Shown here piece after piece: positions 1 to 7,690 of a stretch of 64,000 nucleotides of DNA. Location: NCBI GenBank assembly GCA_015065085.1, contig SVQW01000012.1:1-64000 (forward strand). The letters run 5' to 3'. Each line of letters starts with the position of its first letter. Position 1 is the first letter of the stretch. The translations under genes and the position numbers were made by a program. The notes beneath the pieces were generated by a model. The model was not told the origin of the DNA and ran no database searches. It worked only from the letters and a program-made list of their open reading frames with translations. The stretch comes from Oscillospiraceae bacterium (GTDB lineage: Bacteria; Bacillota; Clostridia; Oscillospirales; SIG627).

Positions 1-127
1 GTTGGAGCCTTCTCAAAACCATCGAGTGGTAGGAGTTGTTAACCAATCCACAGCATCTAAACAATTATACCATAGTTCTTGGAGAGGAACTCTAAAAACT
101 ACTACATTTATTATACGAGGAGTTGTT

Positions 128-307
128 TTGATTAAAGAAAATAAAGCAAATAGAACTCGACAAGTCCAATTCCGAATGGACCCGAAAATATTTAACAAAC
201 TAAAGTCAACCATTGTATATGACGAAGAGATACACAGTATGGCAGACTTATTTAATGAAGCTGCAAAGAAATATTTAAAAGAAAAGGGTGTGAAAATAAA
301 TGGCTAA
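128..307 (+). CDS. Small ribbon-helix-helix-like protein upstream of the methylase
   Basis: A 59-residue basic protein. The frame is open back to the window edge, but a TTG at 128 is preceded at good distance by GAGGAG (117-122), so I place the start there. The stretch TRQVQFRMDPKIFNKLKS followed by two predicted helices resembles a ribbon-helix-helix DNA-binding fold, as in small regulators and antitoxins; this is inference from pattern only. It overlaps the next gene by 8 bp, so the two are translationally coupled, and it could control the restriction-modification genes. An inverted repeat, AGTTC (74-78) with GAACT (87-91), lies upstream and could be an operator. Nothing else recognisable is seen in bases 1-127. 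Confidence 0.5.
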   Translation: MIKENKANRTRQVQFRMDPKIFNKLKSTIVYDEEIHSMADLFNEAAKKYLKEKGVKING

Positions 308-2219
308 AAAAGAAGTAAAAACAGATTTATGGGTATGGGAGCTTTTGAAACAAGCCGATATCAGCCTTGACGCTCAGGGTAGCACCATACTTGAAATAGA
401 TACCGTACTCAAAACAGCCTCCAAGAAAGGCACAGGACGAGTAGGCTTTCCTGAATATGTTGGAGTGGTTAAAGACTACTTGCTTGTTATCGAGGACAAA
501 GCGGACTTGTCAAAGCATATCAAACTTGACGACGGCGGTGTTATCAGTCAAGAAGTGCAAGCCGTAACAGATTACGCCGTTAATGGCGCTGTGTTCTATG
601 GCAAACATCTTGCAGAACATACAAGCTATAAGAAGATAATAGCCTTCGGTGTGTCAGGTGACGAAAAAAAGCACAAGATTTCACCCGTGTATATAGACGA
701 AACAGACTTTTACAGAGAATTACCGGAAGTTGAGTCTTTTATTTCCTTTAACGAGAGCAACATCGACGAGTATTTTGTGCGTGAAGTGTTGCAAGAGGAC
801 ACGGACAGCGAGAAAGAAACAGCGGAAATCTTAAAGGATGCAGCCGCTTTGCACGAAGATTTGAGGAATTACGGCAGTCTTAAAGATACGGACAAGCCGT
901 TGATTGTTTCGGGAATACTGCTTGCACTCAGAGAAATAGAATTCAAAAACTTTTCCATTGAAGAACTAACAGGCGACACTATCAAGACCGACGGCGAAAA
1001 GATATACAGAGCAATAGCAGACAATTTACAAAGGGCTAATGTGGCACCGGAAGTCAAAAAACAAAAACTCTTGTCACAGTTTGCACTAATTAAGGACACG
1101 GCAAAACTTAATTCCGTAGATCCGAAACTGAAAAGGACACCTTTGAAACATTTTACAGAGTTCTTATATGACAAGATTTATCGCTCTATCCGTTACAGCC
1201 AGAGTGCAGAAGATTATCTCGGCAGATTTTACGGCGAGTTTATGAGCTATTCAGGGGGCGACGGACAGACACTTGGTATCGTATTGACACCAAAGCATAT
1301 AACGGAGCTTTTCTGTGATTTGGTTGACATTAAACCGACGGACACAGTTTTCGATCCGTGTTGTGGCACGGCAGGTTTTTTGATTGCGGCTATGCACAAA
1401 ATGTTAAAGCAAGCAACAACCGACAGCGAAAAGCGGAGCATAAAACAAAAGCAACTGCACGGCGTTGAACTTCAACCCTATATGTTCACGATAGCTACAA
1501 CTAATATGATACTTCGGGGCGACGGTAAGAGCAACCTTATAGACACCGACTTTTTGAAGTTAAACCCCAATCAGTTGCAGTTAAAGGGTGCGACAGTTGG
1601 CTTTATGAATCCGCCATACTCACAAGGCAGTAAGGCAAATCCCGATTTATACGAGATAGCTTTCACGGAGCATTTACTGAACAGCTTGACAGTCGGTGCG
1701 AGGTGTGCTGTTATCGTTCCGCAGTCTGCTATGACCGGAAAGAGCAAGGACGAGCAAGCCGTCAAAGAGAGCATTTTGAAGCATCATACTCTTGAGGGTG
1801 TTATCTCATTGAACAAAGACACCTTTTACGGCGTGGGTACTGTTCCGTGTATTGCAGTCTTTACGGCAGGCATACCGCACGAAGCGGACAAGATTTGTAA
1901 ATTTATCAATTTTGAAAATGACGGATACAAGGTAGCTCCGCATGTAGGACTGATTGAAACTGAATCAGTAAAGGACAAGAAAGCACATCTGTTGAGTGTA
2001 TGGCGTGAGGAAATGGAAGCCGAGAGCAAATTCTGTGTATATACAACAGTTGAAGCCGCTGACGAGTGGCTACATAGTTTTTACTATTTTAATGACGAGA
2101 TACCAACCGAGGCGGACTTTGAAAAGACAATCGGAGACTATTTGACATTTGAGTTTTCTATGATAATGCAAGGGCGAGAATATCTGTTTGAGGAGGACGG
2201 CGATAATGCTAAATCTTAA
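300..2219 (+). CDS. BcgI-like restriction-modification subunit: fused nuclease and N6-adenine methylase
   Basis: A 639-residue protein joining restriction and methylation in one chain. Near the N-terminus, PE at 51-52 and EDK at 65-67 fit a PD-(D/E)xK nuclease site. The second half is a class I SAM-dependent gamma-type N6-adenine methylase: motif I is FDPCCGTAGF from residue 351 and the catalytic motif NPPY is at 437-440. The length and a downstream two-domain specificity subunit match type IIB/IIG systems of the BcgI kind rather than classical HsdM, which lacks the nuclease. The stop overlaps the specificity gene by 14 bp. As known for BcgI, the assembled enzyme would methylate and cleave on both sides of a split target; the actual target cannot be read here. 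Confidence 0.85.
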   Translation: MAKKEVKTDLWVWELLKQADISLDAQGSTILEIDTVLKTASKKGTGRVGFPEYVGVVKDYLLVIEDKADLSKHIKLDDGGVISQEVQAVTDYAVNGAVFYGKHLAEHTSYKKIIAFGVSGDEKKHKISPVYIDETDFYRELPEVESFISFNESNIDEYFVREVLQEDTDSEKETAEILKDAAALHEDLRNYGSLKDTDKPLIVSGILLALREIEFKNFSIEELTGDTIKTDGEKIYRAIADNLQRANVAPEVKKQKLLSQFALIKDTAKLNSVDPKLKRTPLKHFTEFLYDKIYRSIRYSQSAEDYLGRFYGEFMSYSGGDGQTLGIVLTPKHITELFCDLVDIKPTDTVFDPCCGTAGFLIAAMHKMLKQATTDSEKRSIKQKQLHGVELQPYMFTIATTNMILRGDGKSNLIDTDFLKLNPNQLQLKGATVGFMNPPYSQGSKANPDLYEIAFTEHLLNSLTVGARCAVIVPQSAMTGKSKDEQAVKESILKHHTLEGVISLNKDTFYGVGTVPCIAVFTAGIPHEADKICKFINFENDGYKVAPHVGLIETESVKDKKAHLLSVWREEMEAESKFCVYTTVEAADEWLHSFYYFNDEIPTEADFEKTIGDYLTFEFSMIMQGREYLFEEDGDNAKS

Positions 2220-3243
2220 CGACAGAGAATGGAAAGTATTTAAAATTTCTTCTTTATTCAAAATAGTATCGGGCAGAGATACGATTTTAGATAACAACAC
2301 AGGGAATATGCCATATGTTAATTCTTCTGGTGTAAACAATGGTATAACTCAATTTGTAAATGAGTTTAGGGTGATTGTAGAAAATTGTATTACAATCGCA
2401 AGAACAGGAACAGTTGGTGCAACATTTTATCAAAAAGGCAAAGTCGCTATTTCTGGTAATATAAGAGCCTTAATCCCTGTTGGATTTGTCTTAAATCAAG
2501 ATATTGCATTGTTTTTAATACAAACGATAAAAAATACAACAAGTGGAAGATTTAGCTATGGAAAAATTTTAGGAACAGAAAGAATAACAAATCTTAAGAT
2601 TTTACTCCCAATTACCGATGACGGACAGCCCGACTATGCTTTTATGGAGCAGTATATCAGGGAGCGAGAGGACAAGCTCAAACAGAAATACAGAGATTTT
2701 GTCAATGCTCAACTTGAAACGCCACCGATACCGCTTGCGGAAAAGACATGGGGCGTGTTCTATCTCAAAGACCTATTTGACATCATACAAAGGGGCAAGC
2801 GACTTGTTAGAGAGCATCAGCAAGCAGGCACAATGCCCTATGTATCATCGACAGCAATGAATAATGGTATTGACGGCTTTATCAGTACGGAACGCACGAC
2901 AAGGGAGTTTTCAAACTGTTTGACGATAGCAAACAGCGGAAGTGTCGGCAGTAGCTTTTATCAGCCGTCAAAGTTTATAGCATCAGACCACATAACCCAC
3001 TTGAAGAACGACAGCTACACAATGTATGTCTATTTGTTCATCGCTACAATGACAAAGCGAATGAGTGAGAAATATAACTTTAACCGAGAGATTAACGACT
3101 ACCGAATATCAAAAGAGAAGATACTGCTACCCACAACCGACGAGGGCAGCCCTGACTACGAGTATATGGAGCAGTACATCAAAGCCGTTATGTTCGGGAA
3201 GTACAAAAAATATCTTGAATATCAAAAATGTCCGCTACTTTAA
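2206..3243 (+). CDS. Restriction-modification specificity (S/B) subunit with two target-recognition domains
   Basis: A 345-residue protein. The start is the ATG at 2206 behind GGAGG (2192-2196); an in-frame TTG at 2188 lies upstream of that site and is less likely. The protein has two halves with the same opening: WKVFKISSLFKIVSGRD near residue 8 and WGVFYLKDLFDIIQRGKRL from residue 182. Each half also carries a MPYV-(N/S)S segment and a GSVG or GTVG segment. This internal repeat is the hallmark of HsdS-like specificity proteins, in which each half reads one half-site. Length and operon position agree with the BcgI B subunit. It pairs with the upstream fused nuclease-methylase. Confidence 0.85.
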   Translation: MLNLNDREWKVFKISSLFKIVSGRDTILDNNTGNMPYVNSSGVNNGITQFVNEFRVIVENCITIARTGTVGATFYQKGKVAISGNIRALIPVGFVLNQDIALFLIQTIKNTTSGRFSYGKILGTERITNLKILLPITDDGQPDYAFMEQYIREREDKLKQKYRDFVNAQLETPPIPLAEKTWGVFYLKDLFDIIQRGKRLVREHQQAGTMPYVSSTAMNNGIDGFISTERTTREFSNCLTIANSGSVGSSFYQPSKFIASDHITHLKNDSYTMYVYLFIATMTKRMSEKYNFNREINDYRISKEKILLPTTDEGSPDYEYMEQYIKAVMFGKYKKYLEYQKCPLL

Positions 3244-3245
3244 CG

Positions 3246-3299
3246 AGCAGGGAATATGTGTACCATATTCCAAACATTTAGGATATCCTAAGACCTTAT
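3246..3299 (+). repeat. 54-bp double-palindrome repeat, copy in restriction island 1
   Basis: Begins three bases after the specificity-subunit stop. It contains the perfect hairpin GGAATATG-TGTAC-CATATTCC and the palindrome TTAGGATATCCTAA. The same 54 bp with one substitution recurs at 35831-35884 beside the second restriction-modification island, where it precedes a methylase instead of following a specificity gene. It therefore belongs to the island, not to a gene family. Confidence 0.8.
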
Positions 3300-3304
3300 T
3301 ATAA

Positions 3305-3336
3305 AAGCCTGAAACGACATCTCTCGTTTCAGGCTT
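3305..3336. terminator. Bidirectional terminator hairpin
   Basis: A perfect 13-bp stem (AAGCCTGAAACGA with its complement) around the loop CATCTC, between the convergent specificity gene and the four-helix-bundle gene. Read leftwards it is followed by TTTTAT, so it fits best as terminator of the leftward gene. Confidence 0.75.
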
Positions 3337-3343
3337 AATGATA

Positions 3344-3694
3344 TTATTTTGATTTAACTGTTTTTAGTGAAGAAATTAACATTCTGCGAATGGCACCACA
3401 TTCATTTTGTATTTTCTTATATTTCTCTTTTTCGATACAATCTGTTTCATATAGTAATTCCAACCAATACTCTGTTTCATAGCATTCTTTTTGTGCTATT
3501 TCAAGCTTTGATATAAAATCATTCTTGCTTTGAGCATATTGTGCTTCGTGAAGATTTGCACCTATTGAGGTTGCAGAACGAAGCAGTTGATTTACCAACA
3601 CCGCTTCTTTATGACTCGATTTAATTTCTCTACACAAGAAAACAATATCCTTTGCAAATTGCTTTGCTTTATCTCTTAAAATACTATCCGCCAT
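3344..3694 (-). CDS. Four-helix-bundle protein (S23/IVP family)
   Basis: A 116-residue, almost entirely helical protein. The motifs LLRSATSIGANLHEA and EIAQKECYETEYWLELL are typical of the 23S rRNA intervening-sequence / four-helix-bundle family. Members are common in accessory DNA and their biochemical role is unclear. The ATG at 3694 is chosen because GAGAGG (3703-3708) stands 8 bases before it; earlier ATG and GTG codons sit on top of that site. A TTGAAA-17-TATAAC promoter lies directly upstream. It lies inside the right end of restriction island 1 and is convergent with the restriction-modification operon. Confidence 0.8.
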   Translation of the reverse strand: MADSILRDKAKQFAKDIVFLCREIKSSHKEAVLVNQLLRSATSIGANLHEAQYAQSKNDFISKLEIAQKECYETEYWLELLYETDCIEKEKYKKIQNECGAIRRMLISSLKTVKSK

Positions 3695-3712
3695 AATCAT
3701 CACCTCTCAATA

Positions 3713-3741
3713 GTTATACTGTAATTTTTCTGTTTTTTCAA
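3713..3741 (-). promoter_or_regulatory. Promoter of the four-helix-bundle gene
   Basis: Read leftwards: TTGAAA, 17-bp spacer, TATAAC, ending about 19 bases before the ATG. Confidence 0.6.
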
Positions 3742-3836
3742 GTTGTATTCTGTACTTCGTACAGAGTGATATTTTTGACAAATCAAAAGTGTTATTAAAA
3801 CCTTTGGTTTTAGTGGTATTTTATTCGCTGATAAAC

Positions 3837-3900
3837 TGCCGAAGGCAATACCACTGCGGAGCAATATCACTACGAAGTAATAGAACTCGCCGTAAGGCGA
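3837..3900. repeat. Array of miniature hairpins
   Basis: Short palindromes follow each other every 16-20 bp: GCCGAAGGC, TGCGGAGCA, ACTACGAAGT and TCGCCGTAAGGCGA, separated by AT-rich linkers such as AATACC and AATATC. The units differ in stem sequence but share the pattern stem-short loop-stem. The rest of 3704-3955 holds only the promoter of the leftward gene and the terminal repeat core; the 78-residue reading frame across it is not supported as a gene. Confidence 0.6.
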
Positions 3901-3914
3901 ATAAAACTGCCGAG

Positions 3915-3937
3915 TGTCCTTAAGAACACTCCGCATA
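3915..3937. repeat. Terminal-repeat core at the right end of restriction island 1
   Basis: Twenty-three bases beginning TGTCCTTAAGAACACTCC and ending GCATA are identical to 35927-35949 at the right end of restriction island 2, in the same orientation. It ends 18 bp before the stop codon of the kinase gene transcribed towards it. The left end of this island is outside the window. Confidence 0.75.
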
Positions 3938-3955
3938 AACCGGACGCATTTTTAT

Positions 3956-4471
3956 TTACAGTTCGATATTTATTTCGTATTCATCATCAATAAGCACATA
4001 ATTAAGCTTGTATTCCTTTGCATTTCTCAGAAAATACGCGTTATCCTCCGCAACACCCTCCGGCGTAAGCTCATCATCACAAATACGCTTTTCGATGGCA
4101 CAGGCATGCTTTTTTATATCATCAAAATGATTTTTTATGTATCTCTCGCTCATTACAAGGCAGTAGTACCTTATATTTTCAAGATATCCGCTGTCAAAAT
4201 CATTTTTCCAGTTGCAAGGGACATAGCACCCCTCCACAATAAGATTCTGATTGTTTTCGATGGCGGTTTTTATAATCTCACGGACTATGGGCCATAAATA
4301 CTCTGTCAGTTCCTTGTCATCGCTTAAAGGAGTAAGCTTTGTATTACCGCTTCGTATAAGACCCATTTTCAAATGATCGATTGACAGGTAAGGATATCCG
4401 TATTTTTCAAGTAGGTTTTGCGCAAGAAGTGTTTTTCCCGTGTGGGAGGCGCCCGTTATAATGATTATCAT
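3956..4471 (-). CDS. P-loop kinase, adenylate-kinase/zeta-toxin-like fold
   Basis: A 171-residue protein with a Walker A loop GASHTGKT at residues 7-14, followed by SIDHLKMGLIRSG, a layout seen in small P-loop kinases (2-phosphoglycerate kinase-like, zeta-toxin-like and shikimate/adenylate-kinase-like proteins). LIVEGCYVP fits a Walker B-type strand. The substrate cannot be told from sequence. AGGGGG precedes the ATG and a TTGACA-18-TATACT promoter lies upstream. It is divergent from the isomerase gene. No antitoxin partner is adjacent, so a toxin role is not favoured. Confidence 0.65.
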   Translation of the reverse strand: MIIIITGASHTGKTLLAQNLLEKYGYPYLSIDHLKMGLIRSGNTKLTPLSDDKELTEYLWPIVREIIKTAIENNQNLIVEGCYVPCNWKNDFDSGYLENIRYYCLVMSERYIKNHFDDIKKHACAIEKRICDDELTPEGVAEDNAYFLRNAKEYKLNYVLIDDEYEINIEL

Positions 4472-4513
4472 TTTTCCCCCTATTACTTTTGCAAATCTTT
4501 TTCCTTATTATAG

Positions 4514-4543
4514 AGTATATCATAATATTTATATTTATGTCAA
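4514..4543 (-). promoter_or_regulatory. Promoter of the P-loop kinase gene
   Basis: Read leftwards: TTGACA (4543-4538), 18-bp spacer, TATACT (4519-4514). It lies about 43 bp before the ATG in a very AT-rich divergent region. Confidence 0.6.
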
Positions 4544-4624
4544 TATTTTAACAAAAATAATATATGATATTGCATTTATTACAAAATAACATTCAAAAAC
4601 GGCACGTTTTTATAATAAATACTC

Positions 4625-4653
4625 TTGAAATATATGTTTTTCCATGGTATAAT
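4625..4653 (+). promoter_or_regulatory. Promoter of the sugar-phosphate isomerase gene
   Basis: TTGAAA (4625-4630), 17-bp spacer, TATAAT (4648-4653), 45 bp before the start codon. Confidence 0.7.
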
Positions 4654-4697
4654 GGTACCAGTATTATTACATAACCAACTATATTGGAGGTATGTTT

Positions 4698-5522
4698 ATG
4701 GAACTTGGTATTTTTTACTGTCAGCTTCTTTCGGCTGAAAAAGAACAGGGCGTAAAATACGAGGATGCAATAGCAAAAGCTCAGTCGCTGGGCATTACGG
4801 CTATTGATTTGGATGTAACCTATATTTATCAGACCGTACCCGAAGTGCTCAAGGAGCATCTTGCGCAATACGGAATGCATGTTTCTTCAGTTCACTCCGC
4901 AGCTCAGTGCAGTGTTTCTCCCGACGGCTGTATACATTTCGGTCTGGAGCGTATGAAGGAGGATATCCGCCGTGCAAAGCGTGTGGGAAGCCCGAGATTC
5001 ATGGCTGTTCCTCAGCTCCCGGACGACTACAAGCCCGAAAACAGAAAGCTGTATGTTGACGGCTTCCGCAAGCTCTTCAAAAAACTGGCTGTGTACGGAA
5101 AAGAAATCGGCGTTCAGGTAACGGTTGAGGATTTCTCCACCACCTCTGTGCCTTACGCTTCCTTTGAAGACCTTGACTGGCTGATGGACAATATACCCGA
5201 GCTTATGTTCACCTTCGATTCAGGTAACTTCCATCTTGCCGGATTCGATGAAATGAAGGCTCTTGAAAAATACACCGACAGAACCGTTTATCTGCACCTC
5301 AAGGGCATTCTTAAGGTTGATTACGAAACCGATATTCTGCGCGACGGCCATTATTTTGAGATAATGGACCTTGGTACGGGCGTTGTTGACAACAAAGCAA
5401 TTTACGACCACTTCAGAAGTGTTGGCTATGACGGCGTAATCATTATGGAGTGCAATTTCAGCGACCAGTACAACCGCACACTCAAATCGGTTGACTTCAT
5501 GAACAGCATAATGAAAAAATAA
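4698..5522 (+). CDS. Sugar-phosphate isomerase/epimerase (AP endonuclease family 2 TIM barrel)
   Basis: A 274-residue protein of the xylose-isomerase-like TIM-barrel superfamily. Metal-ligand-like residues appear in strand-end motifs TVEDFSTTSVPY, FTFDSGNFHLAG, YLHLKG and IIMECNFS, the usual E-D-H-E pattern. Members interconvert sugars, keto-inositols or related polyols; the substrate is unknown. The ATG at 4698 is chosen because GGAGG (4685-4689) is 8 bases away; the ATG at 4692 is too close. It has its own promoter and a strong terminator, so it is monocistronic. Two related proteins are encoded at 35970-37680. Confidence 0.8.
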   Translation: MELGIFYCQLLSAEKEQGVKYEDAIAKAQSLGITAIDLDVTYIYQTVPEVLKEHLAQYGMHVSSVHSAAQCSVSPDGCIHFGLERMKEDIRRAKRVGSPRFMAVPQLPDDYKPENRKLYVDGFRKLFKKLAVYGKEIGVQVTVEDFSTTSVPYASFEDLDWLMDNIPELMFTFDSGNFHLAGFDEMKALEKYTDRTVYLHLKGILKVDYETDILRDGHYFEIMDLGTGVVDNKAIYDHFRSVGYDGVIIMECNFSDQYNRTLKSVDFMNSIMKK

Positions 5523-5525
5523 ACC

Positions 5526-5569
5526 AAAAGTGATATAATTCCGCTAACGCGGAATTATATCACTTTTTT
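5526..5569. terminator. Bidirectional terminator
   Basis: A perfect 19-bp stem with the tetraloop TAAC, flanked by A-run and T-run, between two convergent genes. Confidence 0.9.
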
Positions 5570-5577
5570 ACATTCGC

Positions 5578-6324
5578 CTAAAAAAGCTCGTAAAGAGACG
5601 CGCAGGCAAGAACATCTTTATAATTCAATTCCGATACCGTTACCATTCCGTCGGCAGAGTTGGAATGAATTATTTTGCCGTTGCCGATATACATTGCTAC
5701 ATGTCCTTTGAAAAAAACAAGGTCGGCAGGACGTAATTCTTCCTTTTTAATTTCGTAATCGGAATAAAACGGAAAACGGGCATCACGGTATATTTTTATG
5801 CCGTTTAAGTAATAAGCCATGAAGCACAGCCCCGAGCAATCAATACCAAGCGGTGTTTTTCCGCCCCAGCGGTAAGGCACACCCATATATTCCTTTGCAC
5901 ACCTTATTATTTTTGAAGGCTTTGCACGTTTTTGCGGCACAAGCGGCTCGAGATGGGCACAGGGTACAAAAGCTTCTGTGCCGTTATACTTTACGGTGCA
6001 AAACTTCTCGCCCTTTTCGATAACCTCCAAAAAAGCCCCCTTGGGCAATGTGTCCGAGGGAAGATGTATATATCCGGGCTGAGGCAATATATCACAAAAA
6101 TGAGATTTTACCCGATGGGTAGGTCTGTACGTACCGCGTGTTATATCACATACATTGACATAACCCGCATAGCCGTAGTCTGTTTTACAGAATACCCTGC
6201 CCTCCTTCTGCTCTCCCACAACCGTCACCTCCCATCCGTGCAAAAGCTCGTCAGACACTTCTCCCAACATATTGAACATAAAGCTATGCCCTTTATTTAC
6301 ATAAAAAATGCTGTCGGTCGGCAT
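5578..6324 (-). CDS. Secondary-domain NlpC/P60 cell-wall hydrolase with SH3-like region
   Basis: A 248-residue protein. Residues 1-130 look like two bacterial SH3-type beta modules (cell-wall binding). The C-terminal half is an NlpC/P60 cysteine peptidase: catalytic Cys163 in IDCSGLC, His208 in GHVAMYIG and a third polar residue, His220, in IIHSNS. The family cleaves gamma-D-Glu-diaminopimelate or similar bonds in peptidoglycan stem peptides. No signal peptide is visible at the chosen ATG (6324, AGGGAG upstream) or from the alternative TTG at 6345, so it may act on recycled muropeptides in the cytoplasm. It resembles YkfC-type dipeptidyl peptidases in domain order. Confidence 0.8.
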   Translation of the reverse strand: MPTDSIFYVNKGHSFMFNMLGEVSDELLHGWEVTVVGEQKEGRVFCKTDYGYAGYVNVCDITRGTYRPTHRVKSHFCDILPQPGYIHLPSDTLPKGAFLEVIEKGEKFCTVKYNGTEAFVPCAHLEPLVPQKRAKPSKIIRCAKEYMGVPYRWGGKTPLGIDCSGLCFMAYYLNGIKIYRDARFPFYSDYEIKKEELRPADLVFFKGHVAMYIGNGKIIHSNSADGMVTVSELNYKDVLACASLYELF

Positions 6325-6424
6325 AATAATTAAAACTCCCTTCAAAATTTTACAAATTATACTGTAATTGGAATGATATTTGTGTTATACTATTAGTCAG
6401 TAGAATAATATGGAGGTATTTGCC

Positions 6425-7690
6425 TTGATAAAAGAAAATATTTTCGACAGAATAAGTCTCAACATATCAAAAACAGATAAATTCAAAACGAATTTTCTTT
6501 CTCTGTTCTTTTCGGTACCGCTGAAAGAAGAAACCGCGGCAGAATATGCACTTCTTCCCAAGGTACTCACCAGAGGAAGCAATAAATTCCCTGACATGCG
6601 CGCTATAAACAGACACCTCGACCGTCTTTACGGCGGCCATATATCCACAACGGTATTCAAGCGCGGAGAAAGACAGATAATCGGTATTTTCGCAAGCTGT
6701 CTTTGTAATGAATATGCATTTGAAAAGACAGATATTCTCAAAGAGCTGATAAAAACCGCAGGTGAGCTGTTTTTCAACCCCAAAACCGAAAACGGCGGCT
6801 TTACCGCTTCCTACGTAGAAAGCGAAAAGAAGAATCAGATTGATTTCATAATGGCTCAAAAGAACAATAAAAACCAGTATGCCCTCAGACGCTGTCAGCA
6901 GGAAATGTGTGCCGACGAGGCTTACGGATTAAGCGAGTACGGTACTGCAGAGCAGGTGTCGGCCATAACACCGGTTTCCCTTTATAAAGCCTACAAGCGT
7001 TTTATCGCTCAGGCAAATATTGACGTGTTCTTTGTGGGAAAATGCGACGAAAACACGCTTAAAAGCGATATTACCGAAATGCTGTCAGGCGTGGAGCGAG
7101 CCGATGCTGAGGAATTCAAGCCCAACATTATAAAAACCGTAGGCGAAGTAAAGAATATTGAAGAAGAAATGAACATAAATCAGGGCAAGCTCACGTTGGG
7201 CTTCCGCTCGGGAATGTCCATTTACGACGAAAATTACCTTTCGTTTTCGCTGTTCAATGAAATTTTCGGCGGTTCACCCTCCAGCAAGCTGTTCATGAAT
7301 GTGCGTGAAAAGCTTTCGCTGTGCTACTATTGTACCGCAGTGCCGGAAGCGCACAAGGGACTTTTGTTTGTTGCCAGCGGAATAGAGGTTGAAAACAAAA
7401 AGAAAGCACAGGACGAAATCCTCGCTCAGCTTAATGATATCAAAAACGGAAAAATCAGCGATGCCGAATTTGACAGTGCGGTCAAATCACTGATAAACGG
7501 CTACTCCGAGCTTAACGATGACCCTCAGAGCCTTTCATTGTGGTATTACGGACGTATGCTGGCAGGAATCAGCGAAACACCCGAGGCGGTATGCCAAAAA
7601 ATCACAAATCTCACCAAAGAGGATGTTATAAATGCCGCACGCGGTGTGGTTCTTGACACGGTATACTTCCTGAAAGGAGCAAACCAATGA
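6425..7690 (+). CDS. yfmF: M16-family peptidase-like protein YfmF (inactive partner)
   Basis: A 421-residue member of the pitrilysin/insulinase-like M16 family. The zinc motif HxxEH is absent, as expected for the non-catalytic partner of an M16 pair. The C-terminal half keeps the FNEIFGGSPSSKLFMNVREK signature of the family. The start is TTG at 6425, because the in-frame ATG at 6410 overlaps the GGAGG (6412-6416) that serves as ribosome-binding site. It overlaps the catalytic partner by 4 bp. In Bacillus this pair has been linked to elongation factor P modification; that role is family knowledge only. Confidence 0.85.
   Translation: MIKENIFDRISLNISKTDKFKTNFLSLFFSVPLKEETAAEYALLPKVLTRGSNKFPDMRAINRHLDRLYGGHISTTVFKRGERQIIGIFASCLCNEYAFEKTDILKELIKTAGELFFNPKTENGGFTASYVESEKKNQIDFIMAQKNNKNQYALRRCQQEMCADEAYGLSEYGTAEQVSAITPVSLYKAYKRFIAQANIDVFFVGKCDENTLKSDITEMLSGVERADAEEFKPNIIKTVGEVKNIEEEMNINQGKLTLGFRSGMSIYDENYLSFSLFNEIFGGSPSSKLFMNVREKLSLCYYCTAVPEAHKGLLFVASGIEVENKKKAQDEILAQLNDIKNGKISDAEFDSAVKSLINGYSELNDDPQSLSLWYYGRMLAGISETPEAVCQKITNLTKEDVINAARGVVLDTVYFLKGANQ

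Noticed and set aside
3700-3936. Small leftward frames beginning MRSVLKD at 3936 and 35948
   Set aside because: The common start is simply the translation of the terminal-repeat core; the remainder is unrelated in the two places and crosses promoters and hairpins.
3905-3945. Terminal-repeat core as an integron attC site
   Set aside because: It contains a near-palindrome around CTTAAG, but no attC core (GTTRRRY) motifs, no integrase and no cassette array are seen.
3956-4471. Zeta-toxin/antitoxin pair
   Set aside because: Only the P-loop kinase is present; the neighbouring genes show no epsilon-antitoxin-like partner, and the 59-residue protein near the window start belongs to the restriction operon.
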